DNA of 64,000 bases from Methanolinea sp. (GTDB lineage: Archaea; Halobacteriota; Methanomicrobia; Methanomicrobiales; Methanospirillaceae), in NCBI GenBank assembly GCA_016699325.1, contig CP064971.1, positions 1,488,001-1,552,000 on the forward strand, written 5' to 3'. The notes under the pieces are model-generated. The model did not search any database and was not told the DNA's origin. It saw only the letters and a program-made list of their open reading frames with translations. Shown here piece after piece: positions 8,903 to 17,506 of the stretch. The position numbers and the translations under genes are program-made. Within the stretch, counting starts at the first letter, position 1. Each line of letters opens with the position of its first letter.

Positions 8903-9691
8903 TTAGAGCCGGATCCGCTGTGGCCATCCGGGATCGGTGCCTGGGTTAGAGGCAACTGCGATATCGAGGTCGCCGGCAAACAGTCCTACCGCTTCTCTTG
9001 CACTGGCAAGGGCTTTTTCCGGTGTGTTGTTCACTTCCGACAGGTGGGCAAGCATGATGCGGGCGACACTGGTGCAGCAGCTGCGGATGAAGGCCGCTGC
9101 ATCCGGATTCGACAGGTGACCCCGTCGGGACCGGATCCGCCGCTTCAGCATATCAGGGTAGGGGCCGGTTCGGAGCATCTCGGGACAATGGTTGCTCTCG
9201 AGCACCAGCATGTTGCACCCAGAGAGCCACTCCTCCATCTCCCTGGTGATTACTCCAGTATCAGTGCAACAGCCGAGCACCGCGCCGTTGCCCGAGATCC
9301 TGAAACCGCAGGGTTCCCGGGCGTCGTGGGAAACCGGGAAGGCTTCGATACAAAAGCTGCCAATCTCAAACCGTTTCTGCCACCTGCACCGGACCAGGTC
9401 GATAGAAATGGCCCCTGTCCCCCGGCACCTGATGATCTCGCGGAGGGTCCCCCCGGTAGCGTAGATCGGGACATTCAGGTATCGGGCCAGGGCATAGGCT
9501 CCACGGATATGATCGATATGTTCGTGGGTGACCAAGATCCCTCTGATATTCTCTTCCGACCCCCCTGCCTCCCGGAGCCGGAAGAGGATCTCCCGCTTCG
9601 AGAGCCCGGCATCTACGAGGAGTGCATCGTCACCGCATTCAACATAGAGGCAGTTGCCACTGCTCCCGCTCGCCAGTGCACTGCACCGCAT
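8903..9691 (-). CDS. MBL-fold metallo-hydrolase (YycJ/WalJ-like)
   Basis: The 262-residue protein begins MRCSALASGSSGNCLYVE, typical of the YycJ/WalJ branch of metallo-beta-lactamase hydrolases. It carries the zinc motif THEHIDH at 55-61, a downstream VSHDA His and a LESNHC motif near 175, with a late LAHLSEVNN His. These are phosphodiesterase- or nuclease-like enzymes with two metal ions. Bacterial relatives act in DNA repair, so linkage with DNA ligase fits. It is the first gene of an apparent two-gene minus-strand transcript. Confidence 0.85.
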   Translation of the reverse strand: MRCSALASGSSGNCLYVECGDDALLVDAGLSKREILFRLREAGGSEENIRGILVTHEHIDHIRGAYALARYLNVPIYATGGTLREIIRCRGTGAISIDLVRCRWQKRFEIGSFCIEAFPVSHDAREPCGFRISGNGAVLGCCTDTGVITREMEEWLSGCNMLVLESNHCPEMLRTGPYPDMLKRRIRSRRGHLSNPDAAAFIRSCCTSVARIMLAHLSEVNNTPEKALASAREAVGLFAGDLDIAVASNPGTDPGWPQRIRL

Positions 9692-9853
9692 CTGTACCGT
9701 CTTTTGGGTTGAAGGGAGATAGTTCTGACGGAAGATGCCTTAAAGTGGTTCGTGATCCTGGATGCATTTGAAATGTATAACAGAATTATTTGGGGTATGG
9801 GGTATTTTTTTGAGAATGTGTGATGCAGGGTGAACGATGCCTCATGGAGAGAG

Positions 9854-9862
9854 AAAAAAAAA
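9854..9862 (-). terminator. Oligo-T terminator of the fdh cluster
   Basis: On the minus strand a run of nine T residues lies about 20 bases downstream of the last fdhB stop codon. It fits the poly-T termination signal used by archaeal RNA polymerase. Confidence 0.6.
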
Positions 9863-9880
9863 GATCAATAAAGGTTAGAT

Positions 9881-11116
9881 TTACCTGAATATATCGAAGA
9901 TCTGGTCGCTCCCGGTCGCAGCGAGCCGGTCCCGCTCTTCCCGCTCCTCGACAAGGGCAAGTAGTGGCAAGGACATGTCGATTCCCGGGACATGGCCGAA
10001 CATCTTCTCGAGCTCGACCTGCTGGGCATGCATGAATAGGGAGTTGGGGATCTCCATGGGGCAGTTCTCCTCGCATTGACCACAGTTGACACAGGAATCA
10101 GCGATATGGGCAAACCGGATCAGGTGGAACATGAAATTGACCGGCAGGGTACCAGGTTCGACAAGGTACGGTTTCTTGGTGCTGCACTCGACACAGTAGC
10201 AGATGGGACACTGCTCGATACAGGCATAGCACTTGATACAGCGGGAGGTATCTGCAACGATCTTTTTCAGCCGTGCCTGCCCGGTCCCGAGTTCCTCGAA
10301 ATCATGTTTCCTCCACTTGTCGGCGAGCTTATACATGGCTCCCTCTACCTTTGCGCGGATCTCGACTCCTTTCGGGATGGGAGCTTCGGTCTTAATCATG
10401 CCGGCATCGGTGGCCGCCTTGAGCAGGTTTGCGCCCTTCTCGCTGCAGACCTCGATGAAAGTGGCCTTTCCAGCCTTCTCCCCGATAACCCCCCAGTTCC
10501 CGCAGGCGAGGTCTGCCTGGCGGGTCACCTTGAGCTTGCACCGACGGCAATTCGTCCGGCGGCCGTAGCCCTGTTCTTCGAGTTCATCTATGGAGATGCC
10601 CTTGTGACCGCCCTCATACTCGATGATGAACTGGCCTTTGTCGATCTCTTCCTTGTGGACTTTGTCGGGGTCGACACCGAACTTCTCGGCAATCATCTTG
10701 CGGGCAACGATTGGACTGACCGACCCTCCGCAGTTCACCCCGATCATCAGGATGTTATCGAGGTTGACCTGCTGCCGTTTCGCCAGCTCATAGAGGCCCA
10801 TCATATCGCAGCCCTTCACGGTCATGGCGATCCGGTAATTATTGGCCCCGTCGAGATATTTCTTCACGTATTTCGAGAGTAGCATGGTTCCACAGTGGAG
10901 GGACCCAGCGGTCTGGTCAAGCTCCTTGGGATCGGTGATGACGGCAGGGACCGCATCGTAAAGGTCGGCTCCTTTCTTCACCGCAAGGACCGCATCGACA
11001 GCCTTGCTTTCCAGGGCAAATTTAAGCAGCTGAGTGACGGCACCACCGCATTCTGCCCTCTTGGCCATCTCAGCATCGGTGGTCCAGGCATAGAACATGT
11101 CGCCTTTCTTCACCAT
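9881..11116 (-). CDS. fdhB: F420-reducing formate dehydrogenase, beta subunit (copy 1)
   Basis: This subunit takes electrons from FdhA and reduces coenzyme F420. The 411 residues contain the FrhB/FdhB N-terminal fold with CGGAVTQLLKFALE (23-36), the conserved GSLHCGT, VKGCD and GVNCGG segments, and two C-terminal 4Fe-4S motifs: CIKCYACIEQC (C293, C296, C299, C303) and CVNCGQCEENC (C342, C345, C348, C352). FAD and F420 sites are expected in the central domain. Its ATG lies one base beyond the fdhA stop. The ribosome binding site GGAGGT is inside the end of fdhA, so the two are translationally coupled. Confidence 0.93.
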   Translation of the reverse strand: MVKKGDMFYAWTTDAEMAKRAECGGAVTQLLKFALESKAVDAVLAVKKGADLYDAVPAVITDPKELDQTAGSLHCGTMLLSKYVKKYLDGANNYRIAMTVKGCDMMGLYELAKRQQVNLDNILMIGVNCGGSVSPIVARKMIAEKFGVDPDKVHKEEIDKGQFIIEYEGGHKGISIDELEEQGYGRRTNCRRCKLKVTRQADLACGNWGVIGEKAGKATFIEVCSEKGANLLKAATDAGMIKTEAPIPKGVEIRAKVEGAMYKLADKWRKHDFEELGTGQARLKKIVADTSRCIKCYACIEQCPICYCVECSTKKPYLVEPGTLPVNFMFHLIRFAHIADSCVNCGQCEENCPMEIPNSLFMHAQQVELEKMFGHVPGIDMSLPLLALVEEREERDRLAATGSDQIFDIFR

Positions 11117-11117
11117 C

Positions 11118-13193
11118 TCAATTACCTCCCGCGATCTTTTCCACTTTCACGGCACAATGCTTGAGCTCCGGCATCTTTGACATCGGATCAAGGGCAGTAT
11201 TGGTGAGGTTGTTCGCTCCATCGGGAAAGTGCATTGCCATATAGAGCACTCCCGGGGCCACTTCATCGGTCACCCGGGCGATCGGCGTGGTCTCTCCCCT
11301 GCGACTCTGCAACTTGATTCGTTCTCCGTTGGCGATTTTGAGTCTCCCGGCATCATCGGTGTTGATCTGTACGAATGCTTCTGGCACTTCGTAGTTCAAT
11401 ATGGCCGCCCGACCGGTCTGGGTCCTGGTGTGGTAGTGGAAGATCAGGCGCCCGGTCATCAAGGTGAACGGGTATTCCGCATCGGCAACCTCCGCTGGCG
11501 GGCGGTATTCGATCCCAAAGAAAGTGCCAAGGCCGTCGGCCGAAGAGAACTTTTCACGGTGCAGGATGGGAGTGCCTGGGTGGTCTTCGGTCGGGCAGGG
11601 CCAGTGCACGGACTCTGGTCTGTCGATTCTGATGTTCGTGGCCCCGAACATAGACGGTGTAACCTTGCGCATGTCGTCCCAGATCTCCTGGGGTGACTTG
11701 AAATCGAAGCCCTTGAGCCCGAGCTTCTTTGCCAGCAGGACGAAGATCTCCCAGTCCTCCTTGGCATCACCGGGTGGGTTGACGGCCTTCCTGACACGGT
11801 TGATACGGCGTTCACCGCTGGTGAATGTACCGTCTTTTTCGGCAAACGAGGCGCCGGGGAGTACCACATCGGCATACTCACAGGTCTCGGTCCAGAAGAT
11901 GTCCTGGACTACCAGGAAGTCAAGCTTTTCGAGGGACCGCTTTACGTGGTTCGAATCAGGGTAGGAGACGACCGGGTTCAGGGCGAAGATATACATAGCC
12001 TTGATGGGGTCGCCGCACTGGCTGATCTGCTCGGTCAGGGTCGATCCGTACCATTCGGGGAGCGATCCTGCCGGCATGCCCCATGCCTTCTCCATCTTTT
12101 CGCGCATCTCCGGGAGCTCGCATTTCTGGTATCCCGAATAGACGTTTGGATAGGCCCCCATGTCACAGGCACCCTGGACGTTATTCTGGCCGCGGAGGGG
12201 GTTTACACCCACGCCTGGGCGCCCGATGTTGCCACAGAGCATGGAGAGGTTGCCGAGCGACCGGACGTTATCGGTACCGGTGGTGAGCTCGGTTATCCCC
12301 AGGCAGTAGACAATGACGGCGTTCTTTGCCGCCGCATAGCGGGAGGCGATCTCCTTGACCTTCTCCGTAGGAACTCCGGTGATATTCTCAACTTCGGCAT
12401 ACTTCTCCACCATCTTTTTCAGATCCTCGAACCCTTTGGTCCGCTTTTCGATGAACTCCTTGTCATGCTTGCCTTCTTTGATGATCCAGTACATGATGGA
12501 GTTGGCAAGTGCGATGTGAGTGGAGGGGTTGAACCGGATCCATGTGTCTGCCAACCTTGCGGTCGGAGTGTATCTCGGGTCAAGGCAGATGATCGGAATC
12601 CCTTTCTGTTTTGCCTGGGCAATCCGCCGGCCGGCCAGCGGGTGTGCTTCTACCGCGTTTGAACCCCAGAGAAGAATCAGGTCCGAGTGCAGGACATCTT
12701 CAAACGGGTTCGTGGCCGCTCCAGACCCGAACGAGAGGGAGAGCCCTGCTACCGAAGGGCCGTGGCAGATGCGGGCGCAGTTGTCGACGTTATTTGTCTT
12801 GAATGCCACACGAGCGAGCTTCTGCATGATGTAGCACTCTTCGTTCGGCGTCCTGCAGGAGACCTGGAAACCGAGCGACTTCGGCCCATGCTTGTCACAC
12901 GTCTCTTTCAGCTTTTTGGCAACAAGGTCAAGGGCTTCATCCCAGCTGGCTTCTTCGAACGTGCCGTTCTTCTTGATTAACGGTTTTGTCAACCGGTCCG
13001 GGCTGTGGACAAATTCCCAGCAGGTCATACCCTTCGGGCAGAGTTTCCCCTCGTTGATAGGGCTCCTCCGGTAAGGTTCAACACCGGTCAATTTCCCGTC
13101 TTTTACCACGAGGTTTAACGTGCAGCCCACCCCGCAGTAGGGGCAGGTTGTCTGCACATATTTCAATGATGGTACGGATGGCTTGCTCGTCAT
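11118..13193 (-). CDS. fdhA: Formate dehydrogenase, alpha (molybdopterin) subunit (copy 1)
   Basis: This is the catalytic subunit that oxidises formate to CO2 at a Mo/W-bis-MGD centre. In 691 residues it has an N-terminal 4Fe-4S motif C17-x2-C20-x3-C24 ... C52, the metal-ligand region NVDNCARICHGPSVAGL with Cys143 where selenoenzymes carry Sec, and the C-terminal dinucleotide-binding domain from about residue 560. It is therefore the selenium-free form. AGGAG eight bases before the ATG supports the start. It is nearly identical to the copy at 14526, including a stretch of 172 identical bases. It is cytosolic, with no twin-arginine leader. Confidence 0.95.
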   Translation of the reverse strand: MTSKPSVPSLKYVQTTCPYCGVGCTLNLVVKDGKLTGVEPYRRSPINEGKLCPKGMTCWEFVHSPDRLTKPLIKKNGTFEEASWDEALDLVAKKLKETCDKHGPKSLGFQVSCRTPNEECYIMQKLARVAFKTNNVDNCARICHGPSVAGLSLSFGSGAATNPFEDVLHSDLILLWGSNAVEAHPLAGRRIAQAKQKGIPIICLDPRYTPTARLADTWIRFNPSTHIALANSIMYWIIKEGKHDKEFIEKRTKGFEDLKKMVEKYAEVENITGVPTEKVKEIASRYAAAKNAVIVYCLGITELTTGTDNVRSLGNLSMLCGNIGRPGVGVNPLRGQNNVQGACDMGAYPNVYSGYQKCELPEMREKMEKAWGMPAGSLPEWYGSTLTEQISQCGDPIKAMYIFALNPVVSYPDSNHVKRSLEKLDFLVVQDIFWTETCEYADVVLPGASFAEKDGTFTSGERRINRVRKAVNPPGDAKEDWEIFVLLAKKLGLKGFDFKSPQEIWDDMRKVTPSMFGATNIRIDRPESVHWPCPTEDHPGTPILHREKFSSADGLGTFFGIEYRPPAEVADAEYPFTLMTGRLIFHYHTRTQTGRAAILNYEVPEAFVQINTDDAGRLKIANGERIKLQSRRGETTPIARVTDEVAPGVLYMAMHFPDGANNLTNTALDPMSKMPELKHCAVKVEKIAGGN

Positions 13194-13349
13194 GGAGTCT
13201 CTCCTGAAATGAATAGTTAGTCAGCAATGCTTTACTTTTGCATGCAGTTTAACCGATAAGCTTGTGTTAGTTTTTATTAATAAAACTAGTTATTTTTCTT
13301 GAAAATTTGTTGATTACTGGTGGGTATAAAGAGACATTTCGGAAAAAAA
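13194..13349 (-). promoter_or_regulatory. Promoter/terminator region between the two fdhAB pairs
   Basis: This 156-base gap is AT-rich. The near-palindrome TAGTTTTTATTAATAAAACTA (13268-13288) could serve as the TATA element of the downstream fdhA or as a terminator for the upstream fdhB, since both strands have T-runs. Its presence suggests that the second pair can be transcribed independently. Exact initiation sites cannot be set from sequence. Confidence 0.4.
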
Positions 13350-14525
13350 TTAGTTGGAGTATTTTGATGGACCAAGCTTCGGAGCGAAAGCACGGTCGGC
13401 CTCTTCCCTGATCGCATTGCCAAACAGCGCCAGCGGAATCTCCATCGGGCAGAGCTCCTCGCACTGGCCGCAGTTGATGCAGCTGTCGGAAATGTGGGCG
13501 AACCTGCGCAGGTGGAACATAGGATCGGCAGGAATGAATCCCCTGCGGATCATGGTGGAGTCCTTCTTGAGCATATCGGCAACCGGGAAGCAGACCGGAC
13601 ATTTCTCGATGCAGGTGTAGCATTTGATGCACCGCCCGGTTTCTTCGGAGATGACTTCCCAGAGGTTCTTGGAAATAGCCGAGAAATCCTTCTGTCGCCA
13701 CTTCTGCCCGAGTTTGAGCATGGCATTCTCGGTCTTGCCCCGGATCTCGATTCCCTTCGGTTCCGGAGCGCTCACCTCAAGTGCCTTTGCTTTCACTGCT
13801 TTGCTCAGGAGGTCGGCACCCTTGTCGCTGCAGACCTCGACGAAGGTGGCTTTCCCGGCCTTGTCACCAATCACACCCCAGTTTCCACAGGCAAGGTCGG
13901 CCTGGCGCGGGATCTTGTAGAGGCAACGGCGGCAGTTGCTCCTGCGGCCGTATCCCTCGTCCTCAAGGTCGTCGATCTTGATACCTTTGTGGCCGCCCTC
14001 ATACTCGATGATGAACTGGCCTTTGTCGATCTCTTCCTTGGTCACCTTATTCGGGTCGACACCGAACTTCTCGGCAATCATCTTCCGTGCAGTGATCGGG
14101 CTGACTGTGCCCCCACAGTTTACGCCGATCAACAGGAGGTTGTCCAGATCGATTTCACCCCTCTTTGCAAGCTCGAGGATGCCCATCAGGTCGCACCCTT
14201 TTACGGTGATACCGAGTTTCTGTTTCTTGGCCCCGTCAAAGTAATTTTTCACCAGCTTCGAGACTAGGAGGGTACCGCAGTGCAAGGATCCGGCAGTATT
14301 TCCCAGATCCTTGGGATTGGTGATGATTGTCGGGATCGCATCGTAAATATCAGCACCCCGCTTCACGGCCAGGACTGCATCAACCATCTTGTTCTCGAGG
14401 GCATATTTCAGGAGGGTGGTGACAGCACCGCCGCATTCCGCCTTCTTTGCTATGTCAGCATCGGTGGTCCATGCGTAGAACATGTCCCCCTTCTTAACGT
14501 CAGGTTTTCCGCCAAAGAGAGCCAT
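13350..14525 (-). CDS. fdhB: F420-reducing formate dehydrogenase, beta subunit (copy 2)
   Basis: A 391-residue paralogue of the gene at 9881, with the same domain order: FrhB-type N-terminal region, GVNCGG and GYGRRSNCRRC segments, then 4Fe-4S motifs CIKCYTCIEKC and CINCGQCEELC. Relative to copy 1 it carries an N-terminal extension MALFGGKPD and a shorter C-terminus. The middle insert after the first cluster differs (VCFPVADMLKKDS against a Cys-containing CYCVEC), so the clusters may differ in environment. The ATG directly abuts the stop codon of the upstream fdhA. Confidence 0.93.
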   Translation of the reverse strand: MALFGGKPDVKKGDMFYAWTTDADIAKKAECGGAVTTLLKYALENKMVDAVLAVKRGADIYDAIPTIITNPKDLGNTAGSLHCGTLLVSKLVKNYFDGAKKQKLGITVKGCDLMGILELAKRGEIDLDNLLLIGVNCGGTVSPITARKMIAEKFGVDPNKVTKEEIDKGQFIIEYEGGHKGIKIDDLEDEGYGRRSNCRRCLYKIPRQADLACGNWGVIGDKAGKATFVEVCSDKGADLLSKAVKAKALEVSAPEPKGIEIRGKTENAMLKLGQKWRQKDFSAISKNLWEVISEETGRCIKCYTCIEKCPVCFPVADMLKKDSTMIRRGFIPADPMFHLRRFAHISDSCINCGQCEELCPMEIPLALFGNAIREEADRAFAPKLGPSKYSN

Positions 14526-16595
14526 TTATTTCGCCCCCGCAATCTTTTCCACTTTTACGGCACAGTGCTTCAGCTCCGGCATCTTTGACAACGGGTCAAG
14601 CGCGGTGTTGGTAAGTGCATTGGCACCCTGGGGGAAATGCATCGCCATGAACAGGACCCCGGGGGCCACTTCATCAGTCACCCGGGCGACAGGGGTGCTC
14701 TCGCCCCGGCGACTTTTGACCCTGATTTTCTCCCCATCGGCAATGTTGAGTTTCTTGGCATCGAGGGTATTGATCTGGATAAAGCCTTCTGGCACCTCGT
14801 AGTGGAGAATTTGCGACCGATCGGTCTGGGTCCTGGTGTGGTAGTGGAAGATCAGGCGCCCGGTCATCAGGGTGAACGGGTATTCTGCATCAGCAACCTC
14901 CGCGGGCGGGCGGTATTCGATTCCGAAGAAGTTACCGAGGCCATCGGCCGCTGCAAACTTCCCAATGTGCAGGATCGGGGTTCCCGGGTGGTCTTCGGCA
15001 GGGCAAGGCCAGTGAACGGACCCGGGAATGTCAATACGCGGGTTAGTGGCTCCGAACATGGACGGGGTTACGCTGCGCATGTCGTCCCAGATCTCCTGGG
15101 GTGACTTGAAATCGAAGCCCTTGAGCCCGAGCTTCTTTGCCAGCAGGACGAAGATCTCCCAGTCCTCCTTGGCATCACCGGGTGGGTTGACGGCCTTCCT
15201 GACACGGTTGATACGGCGTTCACCGCTGGTGAATGTACCGTCTTTCTCAGCAAACGAGGCGCCGGGGAGTACCACGTCGGCATGCTCGCAGGTCTCGGTC
15301 CAGAAGATGTCCTGAACCACGCAGAAGTCGAGTTTGTCGAGGGACCGCTTGACGTGGTTAGAGTCAGGGTAAGAGACGACGGGGTTCAGGGCGAAGATGT
15401 ACATAGCCTTGATAGGATCGCCGCACTGGTTGATCTGCTCGGTAAGGGTCGACCCGTACCAATCGGGGAGCGATCCTGCGGGCATGCCCCATGCCTTTTC
15501 CATCTTCTCGCGTACCTCCGGAACCTCGCACTTCTGGTACCCGGAGTAGACGTTCGGGTAGGCACCCATGTCACAGGCGCCCTGGACATTGTTCTGGCCC
15601 CTGAGCGGGTTAACCCCGACACCCGGCCTCCCGATGTTTCCGCACAGCATGGAGAGGTTCCCCATCGAGCGGACGTTGTCGGTGCCTGTAGTTAGTTCTG
15701 TTATCCCGAGACAGTACACGATGACCGCATTCTTTGCTTTTGCATACGTGCGGGCAAATTCCTTGACCTTCTCGGTCGGCACTCCGGTGATGTGCTCGAC
15801 TTCGGCATAATTGTCGACGGTTTTTTTCAGGTCTTCGAATCCCTTGGTCCGGGTCTTTATGAACTCCTTGTCGTGCAGATCTTCTTTGATTATCCAGTAC
15901 ATGATTGAGTTGGCGAGGGCAATGTGCGTGGACGGGTTGAACCGGATCCAGTCGTCGCCAAGCCGGGCTGTTGGCGTATACCGGGGATCGAGGACTATTA
16001 TCGGGATGCCCTTCTTCTTGGCCTGGGCGATCCGTCGGCCTGCCAGCGGGTGCGCCTCGACCGCGTTGGAGCCCCACAGGACGATCAGGTCAGCGTTCAG
16101 GACGTCCTCGAAAGGATTCGTAGCCGCACCTGAACCAAACGAGAGTGAGAGCCCCGCAACCGAGGGTCCGTGGCAGATGCGGGCGCAGTTATCGACGTTG
16201 TTGGTCTTGAAGGCTACCCTGGCGAGCTTCTGCATGATGTAGCATTCCTCGTTCGGAGTCCGGCAAGAGACTTGGAAGCCGAGCGACTTCGGCCCGTATT
16301 TATCGGATATCTCCTTGAACTTCTTTGCCACAAGGTCTAGGGCCTCGTCCCAGCTGGCATCTACGAACTTCCCGTTTTTCTTGATCTTCGGTTTCGTCAG
16401 CCGGTCAGGGCTGTGGATGAACTCATCGCAAGTAGCGCCCTTAGGGCAGAGTTTCCCTTCGTTTACCGGGCTCCTTTGCGAAGGTTCGACACCGACCACC
16501 TTACCACTCTGTACAACGAGGTTGAGAGCGCACCCCACCCCGCAATAGGGGCAGGTGGTAGTGACATACTTCAGTAATGCATCGTCTTTACTCAT
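14526..16595 (-). CDS. fdhA: Formate dehydrogenase, alpha (molybdopterin) subunit (copy 2)
   Basis: A 689-residue paralogue of FdhA copy 1. The 4Fe-4S ligands are C15, C18, C22 and C50, and the Mo/W ligand is Cys141 in ARICHGPS. It differs from copy 1 mainly at the extreme N-terminus (MSKDDALLKYV) and by scattered substitutions. GGTGA five bases before the ATG supports the start. It is the first gene of the fdh cluster and sits behind a long AT-rich regulatory region. It forms a heterodimer with its adjacent FdhB, or possibly with either FdhB, since the subunits are so similar. Confidence 0.95.
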   Translation of the reverse strand: MSKDDALLKYVTTTCPYCGVGCALNLVVQSGKVVGVEPSQRSPVNEGKLCPKGATCDEFIHSPDRLTKPKIKKNGKFVDASWDEALDLVAKKFKEISDKYGPKSLGFQVSCRTPNEECYIMQKLARVAFKTNNVDNCARICHGPSVAGLSLSFGSGAATNPFEDVLNADLIVLWGSNAVEAHPLAGRRIAQAKKKGIPIIVLDPRYTPTARLGDDWIRFNPSTHIALANSIMYWIIKEDLHDKEFIKTRTKGFEDLKKTVDNYAEVEHITGVPTEKVKEFARTYAKAKNAVIVYCLGITELTTGTDNVRSMGNLSMLCGNIGRPGVGVNPLRGQNNVQGACDMGAYPNVYSGYQKCEVPEVREKMEKAWGMPAGSLPDWYGSTLTEQINQCGDPIKAMYIFALNPVVSYPDSNHVKRSLDKLDFCVVQDIFWTETCEHADVVLPGASFAEKDGTFTSGERRINRVRKAVNPPGDAKEDWEIFVLLAKKLGLKGFDFKSPQEIWDDMRSVTPSMFGATNPRIDIPGSVHWPCPAEDHPGTPILHIGKFAAADGLGNFFGIEYRPPAEVADAEYPFTLMTGRLIFHYHTRTQTDRSQILHYEVPEGFIQINTLDAKKLNIADGEKIRVKSRRGESTPVARVTDEVAPGVLFMAMHFPQGANALTNTALDPLSKMPELKHCAVKVEKIAGAK

Positions 16596-16823
16596 AACTT
16601 CACCATAGAGTATTTTCCGGAAATCCAGAAAATTTGGTTTAACTTTTTTGTGCAGTTAATGACTTATCTCAATATTATATAAATTTTAATAAATCAATTT
16701 TATTAGTTAATATATTGGCATTAACTGTCTATAAAGACGATAGAATATATATCAATATATCGATCTGACCTTAAGGAGAATCCTTTCCAAATCATTATTT
16801 CTGAACATATCCCTCGAATAAAT
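16596..16823. promoter_or_regulatory. Divergent fdhA / FmdE control region with repeated AGTTAAT boxes
   Basis: This region of 228 bases is strongly AT-rich and separates fdhA (minus) from the FmdE-family gene (plus). The heptamer AGTTAAT occurs at 16654-16660 and 16705-16711, and inverted at 16720-16726. The last two form a perfect inverted repeat with an eight-base spacer. TATA-like stretches lie between the boxes (ATATTATATAAATTTTAAT, about 16671-16689) for fdhA and at 16746-16760 for the plus gene. Function as an operator is inference. Confidence 0.5.
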
Positions 16824-17471
16824 ATGCAGTATCCGAAGGACGGCCATCAGGTTGGCGACCTGCGGGGGAGTATGGATGCATATGGGATTTCCGCCGAGCT
16901 CCAGAACCAGTTTACCCGGAGTATCACCTTTCATGGCGTAACGGCGCCTGGAGCGTTCATCGCGGTCTTCATGGTGGACTTCTGCCTTGAACTCCTCGAA
17001 GCACATCCGCGGGAACGACTGTATGCTATCGCCGAGACCTACCGGTGCGTGCCCGATCCGGTCCAGGTCATTACGGGGTGCACGTTCGGAAATCACCGCC
17101 TGCAGGTTATTCCAATCGGAAAATTCGCCCTGACCATGAATCGCCCCGCTGAAACACCGGAAACGGAAGGTGTACGGGTCTATGTCGATGCGGAAAAACT
17201 GAAAGAGTTTCCGATCATCAATGCGTGGTATACGCGCAGCCCCGGGTTCAGCAGCCTGAGCATGATCTACCCACTAATCGATGAGATACTCAAGGCCGGA
17301 AGGGATATCCTTTCCGTCCAGCGGGTCAGGGTGCGGGTTCCTCTCAAGCAGTCGTGGAAATCAATTCGGTGTACCTCCTGCGGTGAACTCGTCCCTGATG
17401 TAACGATCGAGGGGGGGGTGTGCAGGGGATGCGGATCAGGGTCGTATTACGAGGTAATTTCCCACTATTGA
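16824..17471 (+). CDS. FmdE-family protein with C-terminal zinc ribbon
   Basis: The 215-residue protein starts with an FmdE-like domain (about 25-125: FHGVTAPGAFIAVFMVDFCL, then QVITGCTFGN). It ends with a zinc ribbon CTSCGELV ... CRGCGSGSYYE (about 187-211). FmdE was first seen as the extra gene of molybdenum formylmethanofuran dehydrogenase operons; its exact role is not settled. Location divergent from fdhAB suggests a link with formate or formylmethanofuran metabolism. No Shine-Dalgarno sequence precedes the ATG, so it may be leaderless or poorly initiated. Immediately downstream is the dead IS element. Confidence 0.8.
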   Translation: MQYPKDGHQVGDLRGSMDAYGISAELQNQFTRSITFHGVTAPGAFIAVFMVDFCLELLEAHPRERLYAIAETYRCVPDPVQVITGCTFGNHRLQVIPIGKFALTMNRPAETPETEGVRVYVDAEKLKEFPIINAWYTRSPGFSSLSMIYPLIDEILKAGRDILSVQRVRVRVPLKQSWKSIRCTSCGELVPDVTIEGGVCRGCGSGSYYEVISHY

Positions 17472-17506
17472 TATCCTCATTACACCATTTGGATACGGCC
17501 TCATAT

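Noticed and set aside
12764..12769. Possible selenocysteine position in FdhA
   Set aside because: The active-site position reads a normal Cys codon (ARICHGPS) in both fdhA copies, so no Sec or SECIS element is needed.
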